DNA of 64,000 nt from Paenibacillus xylanexedens (GCF_001908275.1 NZ_CP018620.1:6014001-6078000); one strand, 5' to 3'. Counted from the first letter of the stretch, positions 20,108 to 29,271 are shown. The notes: generated by a model not told the origin, from the sequence alone. Numbers and translations are program-made.

Positions 20108-20356
20108 TTACTCTCTAATACTCTCCCCTATTATTTCCTTTTCCACAAAAACAACTAACTCACTAATGGTCGAAAAATTCTCCATACTAAGAAATTCGTT
20201 TGGAACTTCAATTCCAAAACTTTCTTCTATACTAACAATAAGGCGAATAAAACTGATTGAATTTAATCCAATACCAACTAGATCATTTGTTAATAAAGTA
20301 TTATCAGGAAGATCTAGTATTTCAATAATAATATTTTTTATTTTCATTTCAATCAT
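20108..20356 (-). CDS. Stand-alone acyl/peptidyl carrier protein
   Basis: 82 residues with GGAGAG before ATG 20356. It has the four-helix carrier pattern with phosphopantetheine serine S33 in GIGLNSISF. It lies 56 bases upstream of the C-A-T-E NRPS. Candidate roles are donating the fatty acyl starter to the first condensation domain or carrying a tailored extender unit. It differs from the FkbJ-like ACP at 13180, lacking the NSLFAMQL signature, so the cluster has at least two free carriers with separate jobs. No partner ligase is visible next to it. Confidence 0.88.
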   Translation of the reverse strand: MIEMKIKNIIIEILDLPDNTLLTNDLVGIGLNSISFIRLIVSIEESFGIEVPNEFLSMENFSTISELVVFVEKEIIGESIRE

Positions 20357-20625
20357 CTTGTTATCTCTCCAATACTTTTATATTTGACGAGTTGTCAAGC
20401 CGAACATGTAGTCTACTCAAAAGTTAGGTTATGAATTTACGACCCCATCTATGGCTTTTGGGGTTAAATATCATTCTAGTGTTTAGTGCTAATTGTTTCC
20501 TTAGAAAATCCTTGACTTTTTTAGAGAATTAAAAATTGGAGCTCTCAGCAGAAGCTCATTTTCAGGATCTATAAACGAAATAGATGCATCCATTATTTTC
20601 TGAAGAAATTTACACTCTCTAAAAC
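20357..20625. other. Short non-coding spacer between exporter gene and carrier gene
   Basis: 269 bases with no reading frame or strong hairpin. It may contain a promoter for the carrier protein and C-A-T-E genes, but I see no unmistakable -35/-10 pair. Confidence 0.4.
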
Positions 20626-23600
20626 TCAGTTCACCAGTCTGCCTCTCTCCAGTTGAATTAAAAAGTCTGCACAGTGAAAGTACCTATCATCATGGGATAT
20701 AACAATTATGCATTTCCCCATAGATTTAAATTCAGGCAACAACTCATAGTAGAAATGTCGACGAAACTCAGGATCCTGATCAGCTGCCCATTCGTCAAAC
20801 AAACAAATTGGCTTGTCTTCCAAATAAGCAAGTAAAAGTGCCAATCTTTTCTTTTGCCCAGTGGAAAGAGATGTTGTTGAAAAATGGCCATTACGAATCG
20901 TCACTTTATCCTCAAGTTGTAAGCCATGAAGAAGTGTAGCAATCCGCTCCTCTTTCTGAGAACAATTAATTCCATACAAACGTTCAAATAAATAATAATC
21001 ACTGAAAATTGCCGAAAAATACTCACCCATATGCTCGGGAGCTACTATTTTTCCATTAATATAGATATCTCCGTATGTCGGTTTGTACAAACCTGTTATT
21101 AATTTAGCCAATGTCGTTTTACCACTGCCATTTCCACCAGTTATGAAAGTAACTGTTCCCGATTGGAATTTAAGATTGAATGGTCCAACTACAAATTGAC
21201 CACTTTCCTCCCCTCCATAGCTATAGCCAGTGTTTTGCATTAAGAGCTCTATCTTCATATCCGAAGCTATCTGCAAGTTTAATAATTCGCTCGAACTATC
21301 CTGGATCTGGGAAATTTCTGCGGATAGGTCTTGAATACGCCTCAATGATATGCGAATTTGCAATAACATAGGATATGCATTTAATATGCCGTTTACCGGG
21401 CCAGTTATATAAAGAAATACAAAAACGTAAGTCTGCACAGTTTTTGTTAGCAAATTTGGGAAGATGATTGGGAAAAAAAATGCCACAGTTCCAATAACAA
21501 CTGTAAATAAAAGTTCTCCCACTACATTTACATTTGCGAATCGGATATCACCTTCAGTCCTTTTAATACGATAAATATTTGAACTTTCATTTAGATGTTC
21601 TTTAAATTCTTGATTTTTCGCCCTACTAAGTCGTAGTTCCTTAAATCCGTGAAGCATGTCGCTGACTAATCTAAAAAAAACTGTTTGGATCTCACGTGTT
21701 TCGTCCCAAAGCTTTTCTGCCTTACTTCCCAGCCAAAAATATAATCCTACAACAACTAATATAACAATCATGGATAGTATCAATGCATAAATATTAAGCA
21801 GGGCAAGGTAAATAAAACAACATATAAGCGTTATAGAGGAAATCACACCTGAAACGACAACATTAACAGAACGACTTACGTTTTCTGTGTCATTGTTTAG
21901 CACAGTATATAGCCGTCCAGACTCTATTTTCTCCAACTTTTCGTATGGTGTTTTTAAAATCCTAGTTATCAATTCAGAACGTTTTTCATAGACTAAATTA
22001 TTGGTCAATGCCACTAGTCTAGTACTAATGTAACGTTGTCCATATACATACATTAAAATACCGAGTGCAAAATAAAAAAGAAGTCCGCTAGTTAAGTTGT
22101 CATCTTTACCAAACGTTTGGTTAATGACAAAAATAATATAAGCGTTTCCGAAACCACTTATCATGCCAAGCATAAGTAAGGTGATATAGGGTTTACCCCC
22201 TTTTTTTTGGAAAAGCAACATCAGAATATGGTAGATAGCATACACCACACCAAAGGTAGCTGCAGCGCCTATCGCAGGAACTAGTGTAAATGGTGCCCAT
22301 ATATTTAATGCACTCCACGGAAGTTTGAATAACAGTACTTTAGGCAAATAATATAACCCACTTAAGAAAGCAAACAAAAAAAATATAGCCCCGCTTATTT
22401 TTACTATTTGCCAGCGGTCAATGCCTGTCCAACAACGATCGCCATTGATGACTTCCTTAAGACAACGTATGATAAGATAAATTACAATCAGGATAACAAG
22501 ACCAATTATCACTAACAACACTGAGGAAATTTTATCCAGTTTACTGTATGTATCTGGAAGGGGTTCAACAGGAGTCCGTCCTCTCATTATAGACATAACC
22601 CCATTGGCAATTTCTGCAGTATAATCGGAATTTAAATTCCCCATGACAGCTACTCCCAACTTTTCATCCTTACGCATAACGATGAATGATGAGAAGTTAG
22701 GATTTGTCCCTCCATGCGAAATTTCCCCGCCTCCTGATTGATAAACCGACCAACCACTAGCGTAAGAAGAGCCGTCAGAATCAGGAGCGACGCTTCCATC
22801 AATTTGATGTGACTTTTTTATTAATTCCGGGTCAAATTCTATCGGCTCAACGGATCCAAGCTGTATATGCATCCATTTGGCAATATCAGCAGGTGATGAA
22901 TTCAAATAACCAGCGGGTACGTTTCCACGAAATCTCGGAGCGTTGTAGGCATGCTGTTTAAAGAAACCAAGCTTATAGCCCGTTGCAAGTCCATTTCTTA
23001 CGGCGTCGTCATGCTTCATATAAGTACTCTCAAGCCCAAGGGAATTAATAATATTTTCCTGCATGTATTCCTCAAAGGATAGGCCAGATACTTGTTGAAT
23101 GATTAAGCCGAGAATATCGTAATTTATTGTCGAATACATGAAATACTCGCCTGGTAGCATGTTTTTATTCTGCCACAGTTCTTTACCTACCAACATTCTA
23201 ACTGTCTGTTCCAGAGCATTGTCTGCAACTGAAACAGGTATCTCGCCGATCGTTTCTGGTGGAATTGATGAAGTATGATGTAGAAGTTGGTCAATGGTTA
23301 TTTCGAATTTCTTTCCTTTGTAATTCATATAAAACCAAGGCAAATACTTTTCAACCGGATCCGTCAATTTTATAAGCTTCTGTTTCTCCAATTGCAAAAT
23401 GGCCAGACCAGTGAATGCTTTCGTGTTTGAGCCCATTTCAAATAAAGTATTTCCAGTTACAAGAGTTTTAGTATCAATATCACTATAGCCTGAATAGTGT
23501 TGATACTTAATTTCATTTCCCTGTACGACAATGACCGCTATACCAGGTATTTTCGCAGCTTTTTGTTGTTTTCTTATATAATCACCAATTAACCCCTCTT

Positions 23601-23703
23601 TTTTATCAAGCGGGTTTGCTTGCACCGAAAGAATAAAAAACACATTGTAAATCATAAGCATCACTAGAACACATAATACCAACTTCCGTTTGTGTACCAC
23701 CAT
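20626..23703 (-). CDS. D-asparaginyl-type prodrug peptidase fused to ABC exporter (ClbP/ZmaM type II)
   Basis: 1025 residues from ATG 23703; an in-frame GTG at 23712 is the alternative start. In order it holds a signal segment (MVVHKRK plus hydrophobic core), a class-C beta-lactamase-like S12 peptidase domain (~35-380), three membrane helices, a six-helix ABC transmembrane domain of the cyclic-peptide-exporter type, and an ATP-binding domain. The catalytic S92-x-x-K95 (SNTK) and Y190 (YST) match the Ser-Lys-Tyr triad of ClbP. The NBD shows Walker A GGNGSGKT, signature SLSTGQ, Walker B ICLFDEW and the switch histidine VISHD. The peptidase faces outside and should cut N-acyl-D-Asn from the inactive precursor while the ABC part exports it, giving self-protection. 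It is the first gene of the cluster as transcribed. Confidence 0.94.
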   Translation of the reverse strand: MVVHKRKLVLCVLVMLMIYNVFFILSVQANPLDKKEGLIGDYIRKQQKAAKIPGIAVIVVQGNEIKYQHYSGYSDIDTKTLVTGNTLFEMGSNTKAFTGLAILQLEKQKLIKLTDPVEKYLPWFYMNYKGKKFEITIDQLLHHTSSIPPETIGEIPVSVADNALEQTVRMLVGKELWQNKNMLPGEYFMYSTINYDILGLIIQQVSGLSFEEYMQENIINSLGLESTYMKHDDAVRNGLATGYKLGFFKQHAYNAPRFRGNVPAGYLNSSPADIAKWMHIQLGSVEPIEFDPELIKKSHQIDGSVAPDSDGSSYASGWSVYQSGGGEISHGGTNPNFSSFIVMRKDEKLGVAVMGNLNSDYTAEIANGVMSIMRGRTPVEPLPDTYSKLDKISSVLLVIIGLVILIVIYLIIRCLKEVINGDRCWTGIDRWQIVKISGAIFFLFAFLSGLYYLPKVLLFKLPWSALNIWAPFTLVPAIGAAATFGVVYAIYHILMLLFQKKGGKPYITLLMLGMISGFGNAYIIFVINQTFGKDDNLTSGLLFYFALGILMYVYGQRYISTRLVALTNNLVYEKRSELITRILKTPYEKLEKIESGRLYTVLNNDTENVSRSVNVVVSGVISSITLICCFIYLALLNIYALILSMIVILVVVGLYFWLGSKAEKLWDETREIQTVFFRLVSDMLHGFKELRLSRAKNQEFKEHLNESSNIYRIKRTEGDIRFANVNVVGELLFTVVIGTVAFFFPIIFPNLLTKTVQTYVFVFLYITGPVNGILNAYPMLLQIRISLRRIQDLSAEISQIQDSSSELLNLQIASDMKIELLMQNTGYSYGGEESGQFVVGPFNLKFQSGTVTFITGGNGSGKTTLAKLITGLYKPTYGDIYINGKIVAPEHMGEYFSAIFSDYYLFERLYGINCSQKEERIATLLHGLQLEDKVTIRNGHFSTTSLSTGQKKRLALLLAYLEDKPICLFDEWAADQDPEFRRHFYYELLPEFKSMGKCIIVISHDDRYFHCADFLIQLERGRLVN

Positions 23704-24661
23704 TTTTCCCACTCTTTCATATATCTTAGTATTTTACTCACTCTGAACTCTCTTGAGAATTATTGTCATACTATCAGAGGCATTTAGGATTCATTTTCAA
23801 TCTGTATCATCATTAATTTCACGAATCATTGATAATTATTTATTCCTAGATTAGGTATTTCAAAGTTCAAAATTATTAATGTCGAAATAGAAAATTATAT
23901 ATAACACATTTATTTGGCAGTCCTAACCTCAAGAATTAAATGCCATTTCTGCTTCGTAACAAAACTTTATACCTAAAGGTATTAGCTTTCATCAAATACC
24001 CAAATCGCTAACTTGTCATTCAAGTTCGAGTCCCAGTATCTTCAAAGGAGTAATATGAAGGAAAACAAGAAAAATCACACTTAAATGCTCTAATTCAAAT
24101 AAAACAAATATCCGTTTCTTTTTTTAATCAAAAAAAGAAAAAAACATTTCATGTTCATCAGACAATGCTGATGAACATGAAATGTTTTTCATATATATAA
24201 AAATAGGGTTGTTTAGCTTTCAATTAAGACATAGCTTCGCCCATTCATGCTGAGTTTACTGCACTACTAGAAAATCTGGTTTAAGGCTAATCATTAATTA
24301 ACGTGCCGAAACATCGATTAATTAATTACGTTTAATAAGTAATCCCTTTACTTACAAACTTGATTAGTTTTTTAGAATCCTATCTTTTTACTTTATTACT
24401 TAATCTCATTAAAAAATACAATTTTATTATATAAAAGATAAACAAAAATGTATATATAAAATTCAAACAACCGATAATAGTGTTTTTTTTGAATTATTTT
24501 ACACTAATGGATTTTATAATTTATTTATATCTCTTTACTCACTTTCAGAATTAATTAAATGTGGTATCTTGCAATGACAGCTGAAAACATCGAACAACAA
24601 TAACATAATAGCAACAGGCTTTTTTACGGTGTACTAATTCAAGACGAATAGGTAAGTGAGC
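23704..24661. other. AT-rich intergenic region upstream of the biosynthetic cluster
   Basis: About 950 bases with no convincing gene on either strand. It should contain the main promoter of the minus-strand cluster, probably close to 23710-23900. It also holds the long perfect hairpin at 24140-24189, and its right end abuts the decayed IS3 element. Confidence 0.5.
24140..24189. terminator. Perfect 22-bp stem-loop, bidirectional terminator-like
   Basis: The arms 24140-24161 and 24168-24189 are exact reverse complements, with the 6-base loop ACAATG and A-rich/T-rich flanks on the two sides, so it could terminate either strand. No intact gene ends next to it. It probably insulates the cluster promoter from transcription from the right, or is left from a lost gene. 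Confidence 0.75.
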
Positions 24662-26202
24662 TGCTCCCCGTTAAGTAGACAGTAAAACAAAAAAATGGTT
24701 CGTTTAGATAACTTAGCTCGAATGAACGTGCTAAGTTATCTTTTGCGTTGCTCTGCGGTACTCATTCGGAGCCAGATCGTCCCACTCCGTATAACATCAG
24801 TGGTTATAGTATCTGATATCACGACGGACTGTCATGTACAGACTTTCATAACTATCATACTTCGTAAGCTAATAATTTTCTGACCTGTACGTAACCCAAA
24901 ATTGTTTGATCGGCTGGTTTTCCAAACAGCTGCTTTAACAAGAAATGCTCTTTGTAAATCCATACTTCTACTAGTATGTGGCATAGGCTTTTTTCAACGT
25001 ATCCATCACGAGTTTATTGTTGTTGAAAATGAACGATTACCCATGAAACAATTGAGTTATCTATTCATCAATAATGAAAATTAAATACGCTTTACGCCCG
25101 TTACCATAGTTCAGCTCTTTCACATCGGTACACCATTTGACATTCGGAGCAACGGTTCGAAGTTGAGGTTCATTTTATTTTCAGCCACATTGATTTCTGT
25201 ACAGAGCACGCATAACTCGGCAATAGCGCTTTTTGTTGTACTTCTGTTCAATTTTCGATTTAATTGGGTACGTATTTGACGATAGCCCAAATTTCCATAC
25301 TCTTGTCTATGATGGTTCACTTCTTTAGTCAGTATACGTACTTCACGTTCCCTCGCAGAAGCTTTCACACTCTGACCATCTGTAATAGACAGATCATACC
25401 TTTTCACGATGTAGTTCTTGCATTGCTTGATACCTTTCTACATGTCGAACAAGGTTTAAGGTAATTTTCATCGCCATATCTCTGCCAACTTTATTCTCCA
25501 TCTCCAGATATTCATTTTAGGCATACAGTTCCTTGATCAGCAACTTGAGTCGTTCATGTTCGCTCAGTCTTCTACATACTTATTACGCCCCGATGATCTA
25601 GGAGAGCCTCTTCTTGACCCGATTGATATTTCCCCTCCCATGCACATACTTGCGAATAAGTTATGTCATACTTCTCAGCCGCTTACTGATAGTCAAGTTC
25701 ACGTGTGAGGGTATATCTTATAATTTTGATTTGTTCCTCCAATGTGGTTTTACATCCTTTTTATGTGAGATCGTCCTCTACCATGAAGGATGTTTCTCCA
25801 TACTATCTCTTGATTATACTTAGAAATCCATCTCTATAAAACGCTTCGACTTGAAATAAGATAGGTCTGGATTGACTTTTCTATGGAGGAACACCCTTGC
25901 AATACTTCTTGTACCGTACCTTGTTAAGCGCTCATTGGGGTACACATGCTAAGCTCTAGATTCCACAAATCCGCGCAACCCCTCTCTTCTTTATATTTCC
26001 ATATTCATTGCCTAATTTTATACGGACTACATCTCCTAATTGCTTGGCTCCTGGTTTGAACTAGACACAAACGCAACGCAAGGCACTGCTTCACCGCATT
26101 GCGTAACTTCGCTTCGAGGGAAACCTGACTTCGTTTTGACACTCCTCCCTCTCAGTGTAGATTAAGTTTTGTTTTTTTCTACTGTCTACTATGAGGGGAG
26201 CA
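24662..26202 (-). mobile_element. Decayed IS3-family (IS150-like) insertion sequence, copy 1
   Basis: Imperfect terminal inverted repeats are visible: TGCTCCCC then AGTAGACAGTA at the left (from 24662) and the same pattern inverted at the right (to about 26202). Inside, on the minus strand, are broken pieces of both transposase frames. Around 25650-25770 an OrfA-like segment (LEEQIKIIRYTL ... AAEKYDITYSQVCAWEGKY) is interrupted by stops. Around 24880-25407 are OrfB-like pieces, including YGNLGYRQIRTQL. The element cannot encode a working transposase. Confidence 0.8.
25120..25407 (-). pseudogene. IS3 transposase OrfB fragment
   Basis: A 95-residue open stretch with the YGYR-like motif (HRQEYGNLGYRQIRTQLNRK) found in the N-terminal half of IS3-family OrfB, inside the decayed element. 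The catalytic DDE core is missing. It is a dead remnant, not a functional gene. Confidence 0.75.
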
Positions 26203-26750
26203 TGTCTAAGAATGGAGAATAGGCTTTTTATACACACAGGTATCAAAAAAAGTTAGCTATGACACTCTTGATATATTAGGAACACAGACAAAAGTCAAAG
26301 ATTTTCAATAATATACGCGTAACCAAATTACCCACCTAGTTCTTTCTCAGGAGAATTAAATTGTATATTCTTTTAGTTTAAAAGCTTGAATTGTAATATT
26401 AGTGGCTGAGTAGCCATCTTTAAACATCCTGTCAGAGTCACTCAAATCAGTAACAAAGATCGAAGCAAAAGTTTTATACCATGCCATCCTGTAAGTTAAT
26501 AATGATGCCAAGGCATACAATTAGTGATATAGAATGCTCCTAAACTTGAATTATTTGAATTAAAAGACTTTCAAATTAAATATAGGTTATCATACAAATT
26601 TTAATTTTCAATAAAAACATTTATACATAAAATTGTATATTATGATAATTATTTTATTTCGAGAACGTTTAATACAATGTTTAGAAAAATAAACTGATAG
26701 GAATGATCTCTCTTTCACTTTAATTACTGTATTGTAGAACACGTATCTCA
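26203..26750. other. AT-rich intergenic region right of IS copy 1
   Basis: About 550 bases. Apart from the small minus-strand reading frame at 26356-26487 I see nothing that supports a gene. Composition is low GC, like the cluster side. Confidence 0.45.
26356..26487 (-). pseudogene. Small protein fragment of unknown family
   Basis: A 43-residue frame from ATG 26487 to TAA 26356, with protein-like composition (MAWYKTFASIFVTDLSDSDR near the start, a lysine-rich C-terminus). There is no ribosome site in front of the ATG, and the frame stays open a further dozen codons upstream. That suggests the 3' end of an older gene cut off at its left side. I do not recognise the family. Confidence 0.3.
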
Positions 26751-26754
26751 AGTT

Positions 26755-27125
26755 AAGATTCACACCTAAGAAGAATTCGCTTATTTACGAAAAATTATGT
26801 TGGACTCTTCAGCGATGAATATAATATGCTGGATGCCATTCGTTTTAATAAAGGGATCATCTATTCTCAAGAAATACTGATAAGTGAAGCCCTCAGCCGT
26901 CCTTTGCCATCCTTGATTACGAAGCTGGACCTCCCCTTATATTTTGTTATGGGAGATTACGACTTCATGACTTCATCCCATGCCGCCAAGGTGTTTTTTG
27001 ATCACATTGAAGGAAGCCAAAAGGAATTCATTGCCTATAAAAACTCGGCTCACTACCCACATTATGAAGAGAAGCGTAGATTTTTGGATTGGATGGTAGA
27101 TACCTTTATTAAGCAAACACCTTAA
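26755..27125 (+). pseudogene. Alpha/beta hydrolase, C-terminal remnant
   Basis: Open from about 26755 to the stop at 27125; the longest ATG-initiated part is 26826-27125 (99 residues). It carries the C-terminal half of an alpha/beta hydrolase: a YFVMGDYDFMT segment with the catalytic acid and NSAHYPHYE with the catalytic histidine. The nucleophile elbow and the N-terminal half are missing, and a stop codon lies upstream in the same frame. The loss lies on the side facing the IS3 remnant, consistent with deletion linked to that element. Confidence 0.7.
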
Positions 27126-27715
27126 TCATTCAATCCTTTGCCCTCCAGGATCGGCTGCATATACTTCTCTATTCGTGACACTTTTGTCTTGGATTGCTTT
27201 GGTTGTGAGAAATAATAGAGATATGCCCGCTGACGTCCGGGTGTCAGTGCTTCAAATGCATCTCGGAAAGCAGGGTTCTCATCGAATTGCTGCTGAAGTT
27301 CCTCGGGAACGCTATATTCGGCAGTTTTTTTCATTTCCACTTGCAGTCCGGCTTGTTCCACCTCAATCGCTTGTTGGATGTAGGCTTTAATCCAAGCCTC
27401 CTGCTCCACAATCTGCTCCAGACTGGTGAAGCGAAGCTGGCGCTCTGCCTGTACATTCTCCGTTTGCTGGACCAAAATGCCGTGCGTATCCTTCAGCAGA
27501 GCACCTTTGAAAAATAGAATGGCTACGTACTCTTTGAACCCATGGATTAAAACGATGTTTTTCCCATCCAGCATGTAACAAGGATGCATCCACTTCATAT
27601 CCTCTGTCAGTTCAAAATCCCGAATAATCTCTCTCAGCTTCGTGGACTCTTCCTTCCACGTTTTGAGTTTCTTTAGATAGCCGTCAACTTTGCGATTCCC
27701 ACTTGTATCCGTCAT
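27122..27715 (-). CDS. YdeI/OmdA-family protein (DUF1801-like)
   Basis: 197 residues. The N-terminal part (~15-110) is a DUF1801/YdhG-like fold (MKWMHPCYMLDGKNIVLI, YVAILFFKGALL). The C-terminal part has the helical motif FEALTPGRQRAYLYYFSQPKQSKTRV-like that marks YdeI/OmdA-family proteins. It is cytoplasmic. The molecular role is not established; family members have been linked to stress or antimicrobial-peptide phenotypes. It converges with and just overlaps the hydrolase remnant at 27122-27125. Confidence 0.85.
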   Translation of the reverse strand: MTDTSGNRKVDGYLKKLKTWKEESTKLREIIRDFELTEDMKWMHPCYMLDGKNIVLIHGFKEYVAILFFKGALLKDTHGILVQQTENVQAERQLRFTSLEQIVEQEAWIKAYIQQAIEVEQAGLQVEMKKTAEYSVPEELQQQFDENPAFRDAFEALTPGRQRAYLYYFSQPKQSKTKVSRIEKYMQPILEGKGLND

Positions 27716-27976
27716 GGAGAAATACCTCTCTTTATCTCATGTTCTTATAGGTTCAATTGTACTGGTTTTCAGTGGATTGTACAGCGTTGCTTACAGAGCT
27801 TTTATTGACTTTTCTACTTGAATTTAAACCTTAATAGCAACAAAGACCATCCTGTTAGATGGCCTATCATTTAATCCAATCCCATCTAATAAGTTTCAAT
27901 CGACAGTTTACCATCCCCATAGTAAAATAATGGAATGTCTATTGCCATAATTCCAACATACGAAAGGAAGATTTAA

Positions 27977-28198
27977 ATGAGAGAGTACACAGTTGTTCCA
28001 GGTCCGAAAAATGTTCAAGTAAACCGAGGTGATACTCAGGCTGCTGTTAATTTATTTGCGGATATCATTAATCACAAAGCACAATCTGGATGGACCTATC
28101 AATCGATGGAGTCGCTATCCGTCACTGAGAAGCCCGGTTGTCTCCAGCAACCTGTTACAACGCATCATTATATGCTTATTTTCTACAGAGAGATTTAA
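27977..28198 (+). CDS. Small DUF4177-like protein
   Basis: 73 residues with GGAAG before the ATG. The pattern (REYTVVPGP ... VNLFADIINHKAQSGWTYQSMESL ... YMLIFYREI) resembles DUF4177 proteins, small cytoplasmic proteins of unknown function with a beta-alpha-beta layout. It lies 16 bases upstream of the YidD-like gene and may be co-transcribed with it. Confidence 0.65.
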   Translation: MREYTVVPGPKNVQVNRGDTQAAVNLFADIINHKAQSGWTYQSMESLSVTEKPGCLQQPVTTHHYMLIFYREI

Positions 28199-28214
28199 TA
28201 ATAGTACAACAATC

Positions 28215-28721
28215 ATGAGAAACTCAGAATCTGAGGAACTGATATTTAATAACATGCCATCCGAAGAAGAACTTATTAGACTCTTACATACACATCATGA
28301 AGAAAACGATCCTCGAAGCAGTTTCTATATAAGAACTCATGTTATTCCAGAAATCGATTGGTTGAAGTCTTTGCTTAACGTTACACTTGCATTATTCGCA
28401 GGTCTAATCATCTCTATGATATGTTTCTATCTCTTGAATCCATTCATTCCAGTATATGCTTTGCTGAGTGCCCAGATTGTTTTCATAGCAAGTATGTTAT
28501 TCATAGTTCTACGACGTGTTAGAGTGATCCTGATATGGAGTATTAGAATTTATCAACGTTTTGCCCCCATTGAGGTGAGGAACAAATGTCGTTTTGAACC
28601 AAGCTGTTCTGTGTATATGATTCAAGCTATTGAGAAATACGGGGCGATTAAAGGTCTATCCTTGGGCATCCAGCGTCTTCGCAAATGTAATATCAACGGT
28701 GGAGGATATGATTATCCTTAA
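28215..28721 (+). CDS. yidD: YidD-like membrane protein with N-terminal extension
   Basis: 168 residues from ATG 28215; an upstream in-frame ATG at 28029 would overlap the preceding gene. Residues ~45-95 form two membrane helices. The C-terminal ~60 residues carry the YidD signature: IRIYQRFAP, CRFEPSCSVYM, AIEKYGAIKG and a terminal RLRKCN..GGGYDYP. YidD assists membrane-protein insertion with YidC. Typical members are about 70-100 residues with no double-helix N-terminus, so this is an extended form. A terminator hairpin follows at 28727-28756. Confidence 0.8.
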   Translation: MRNSESEELIFNNMPSEEELIRLLHTHHEENDPRSSFYIRTHVIPEIDWLKSLLNVTLALFAGLIISMICFYLLNPFIPVYALLSAQIVFIASMLFIVLRRVRVILIWSIRIYQRFAPIEVRNKCRFEPSCSVYMIQAIEKYGAIKGLSLGIQRLRKCNINGGGYDYP

Positions 28722-28726
28722 AATTA

Positions 28727-28756
28727 AAAGGTCCATAGACAATCTATGGGCCTTTT
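28727..28756 (+). terminator. Rho-independent terminator after yidD-like gene
   Basis: Stem AAAGGtCCATAGA / TCTATGGgCCTTTT with a 3-base loop, followed by T-rich sequence, six bases after the yidD-like stop. Confidence 0.8.
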
Positions 28757-28763
28757 GCTTTGG

Positions 28764-29258
28764 TTAACATTTCTGGCTTAAGCTAATACCGAGCAGTGGC
28801 TGTATCTCTTCTTCCAACATGGAGGAAGCTATCATCATGAAGTCTTCAGCCCCAATTTCAAAATGACCTTTACGAAATGGAAACCCCCAATTGCGATTAC
28901 CGCGTGTAAAACTGAGTTGGTCTAACAACGTTGCGATCTTTACTTCTCGACACGGAAGATAACGCAGATCTCGGCGAAAGGGTATAAAGGATTCCGACAT
29001 CTGATATTGGTATATCCTGTCGTCGGTAATTTGACCAATAGCAGTAAAAGCCTGAAGTGGCTTTCCAGTTGATATGTCTGTGCGTGGAGAATAGTATATC
29101 AGCCAATCACCCGCGGACATTTGTCGCAACAGCGCTGACTTGCCATGGCACAACTGCGCAAACCCTCCCTCTACGGCTACATTTACATGAGAAGCAGATA
29201 CAACACCAATCCAATATCTACTGTCCTGATTTGGTTTCATGGATACATTCCATTCCAT
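28764..29258 (-). CDS. EVE-domain protein
   Basis: 164 residues. The whole protein matches the EVE (PUA-like) fold: RYWIGVVSASHV at the N-terminus, GDWLIYYSPRTD in the middle, LQAFTAIGQI, and the C-terminal RKGHFEIGAEDF. EVE domains bind modified bases in DNA or RNA. It lies 13 bases after the DinB gene stop and is probably co-transcribed with it. No methylase or restriction partner is nearby. ATG 29258 has GAAGGGAA in front; 29240 is a second possible start. Confidence 0.85.
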   Translation of the reverse strand: MEWNVSMKPNQDSRYWIGVVSASHVNVAVEGGFAQLCHGKSALLRQMSAGDWLIYYSPRTDISTGKPLQAFTAIGQITDDRIYQYQMSESFIPFRRDLRYLPCREVKIATLLDQLSFTRGNRNWGFPFRKGHFEIGAEDFMMIASSMLEEEIQPLLGISLSQKC

Positions 29259-29271
29259 TCCCTTCTCTCAT

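Noticed and set aside
24100..24200. Possible CRISPR-like repeat
   Set aside because: It is a single inverted repeat; there is no series of direct repeats with spacers anywhere in the window.
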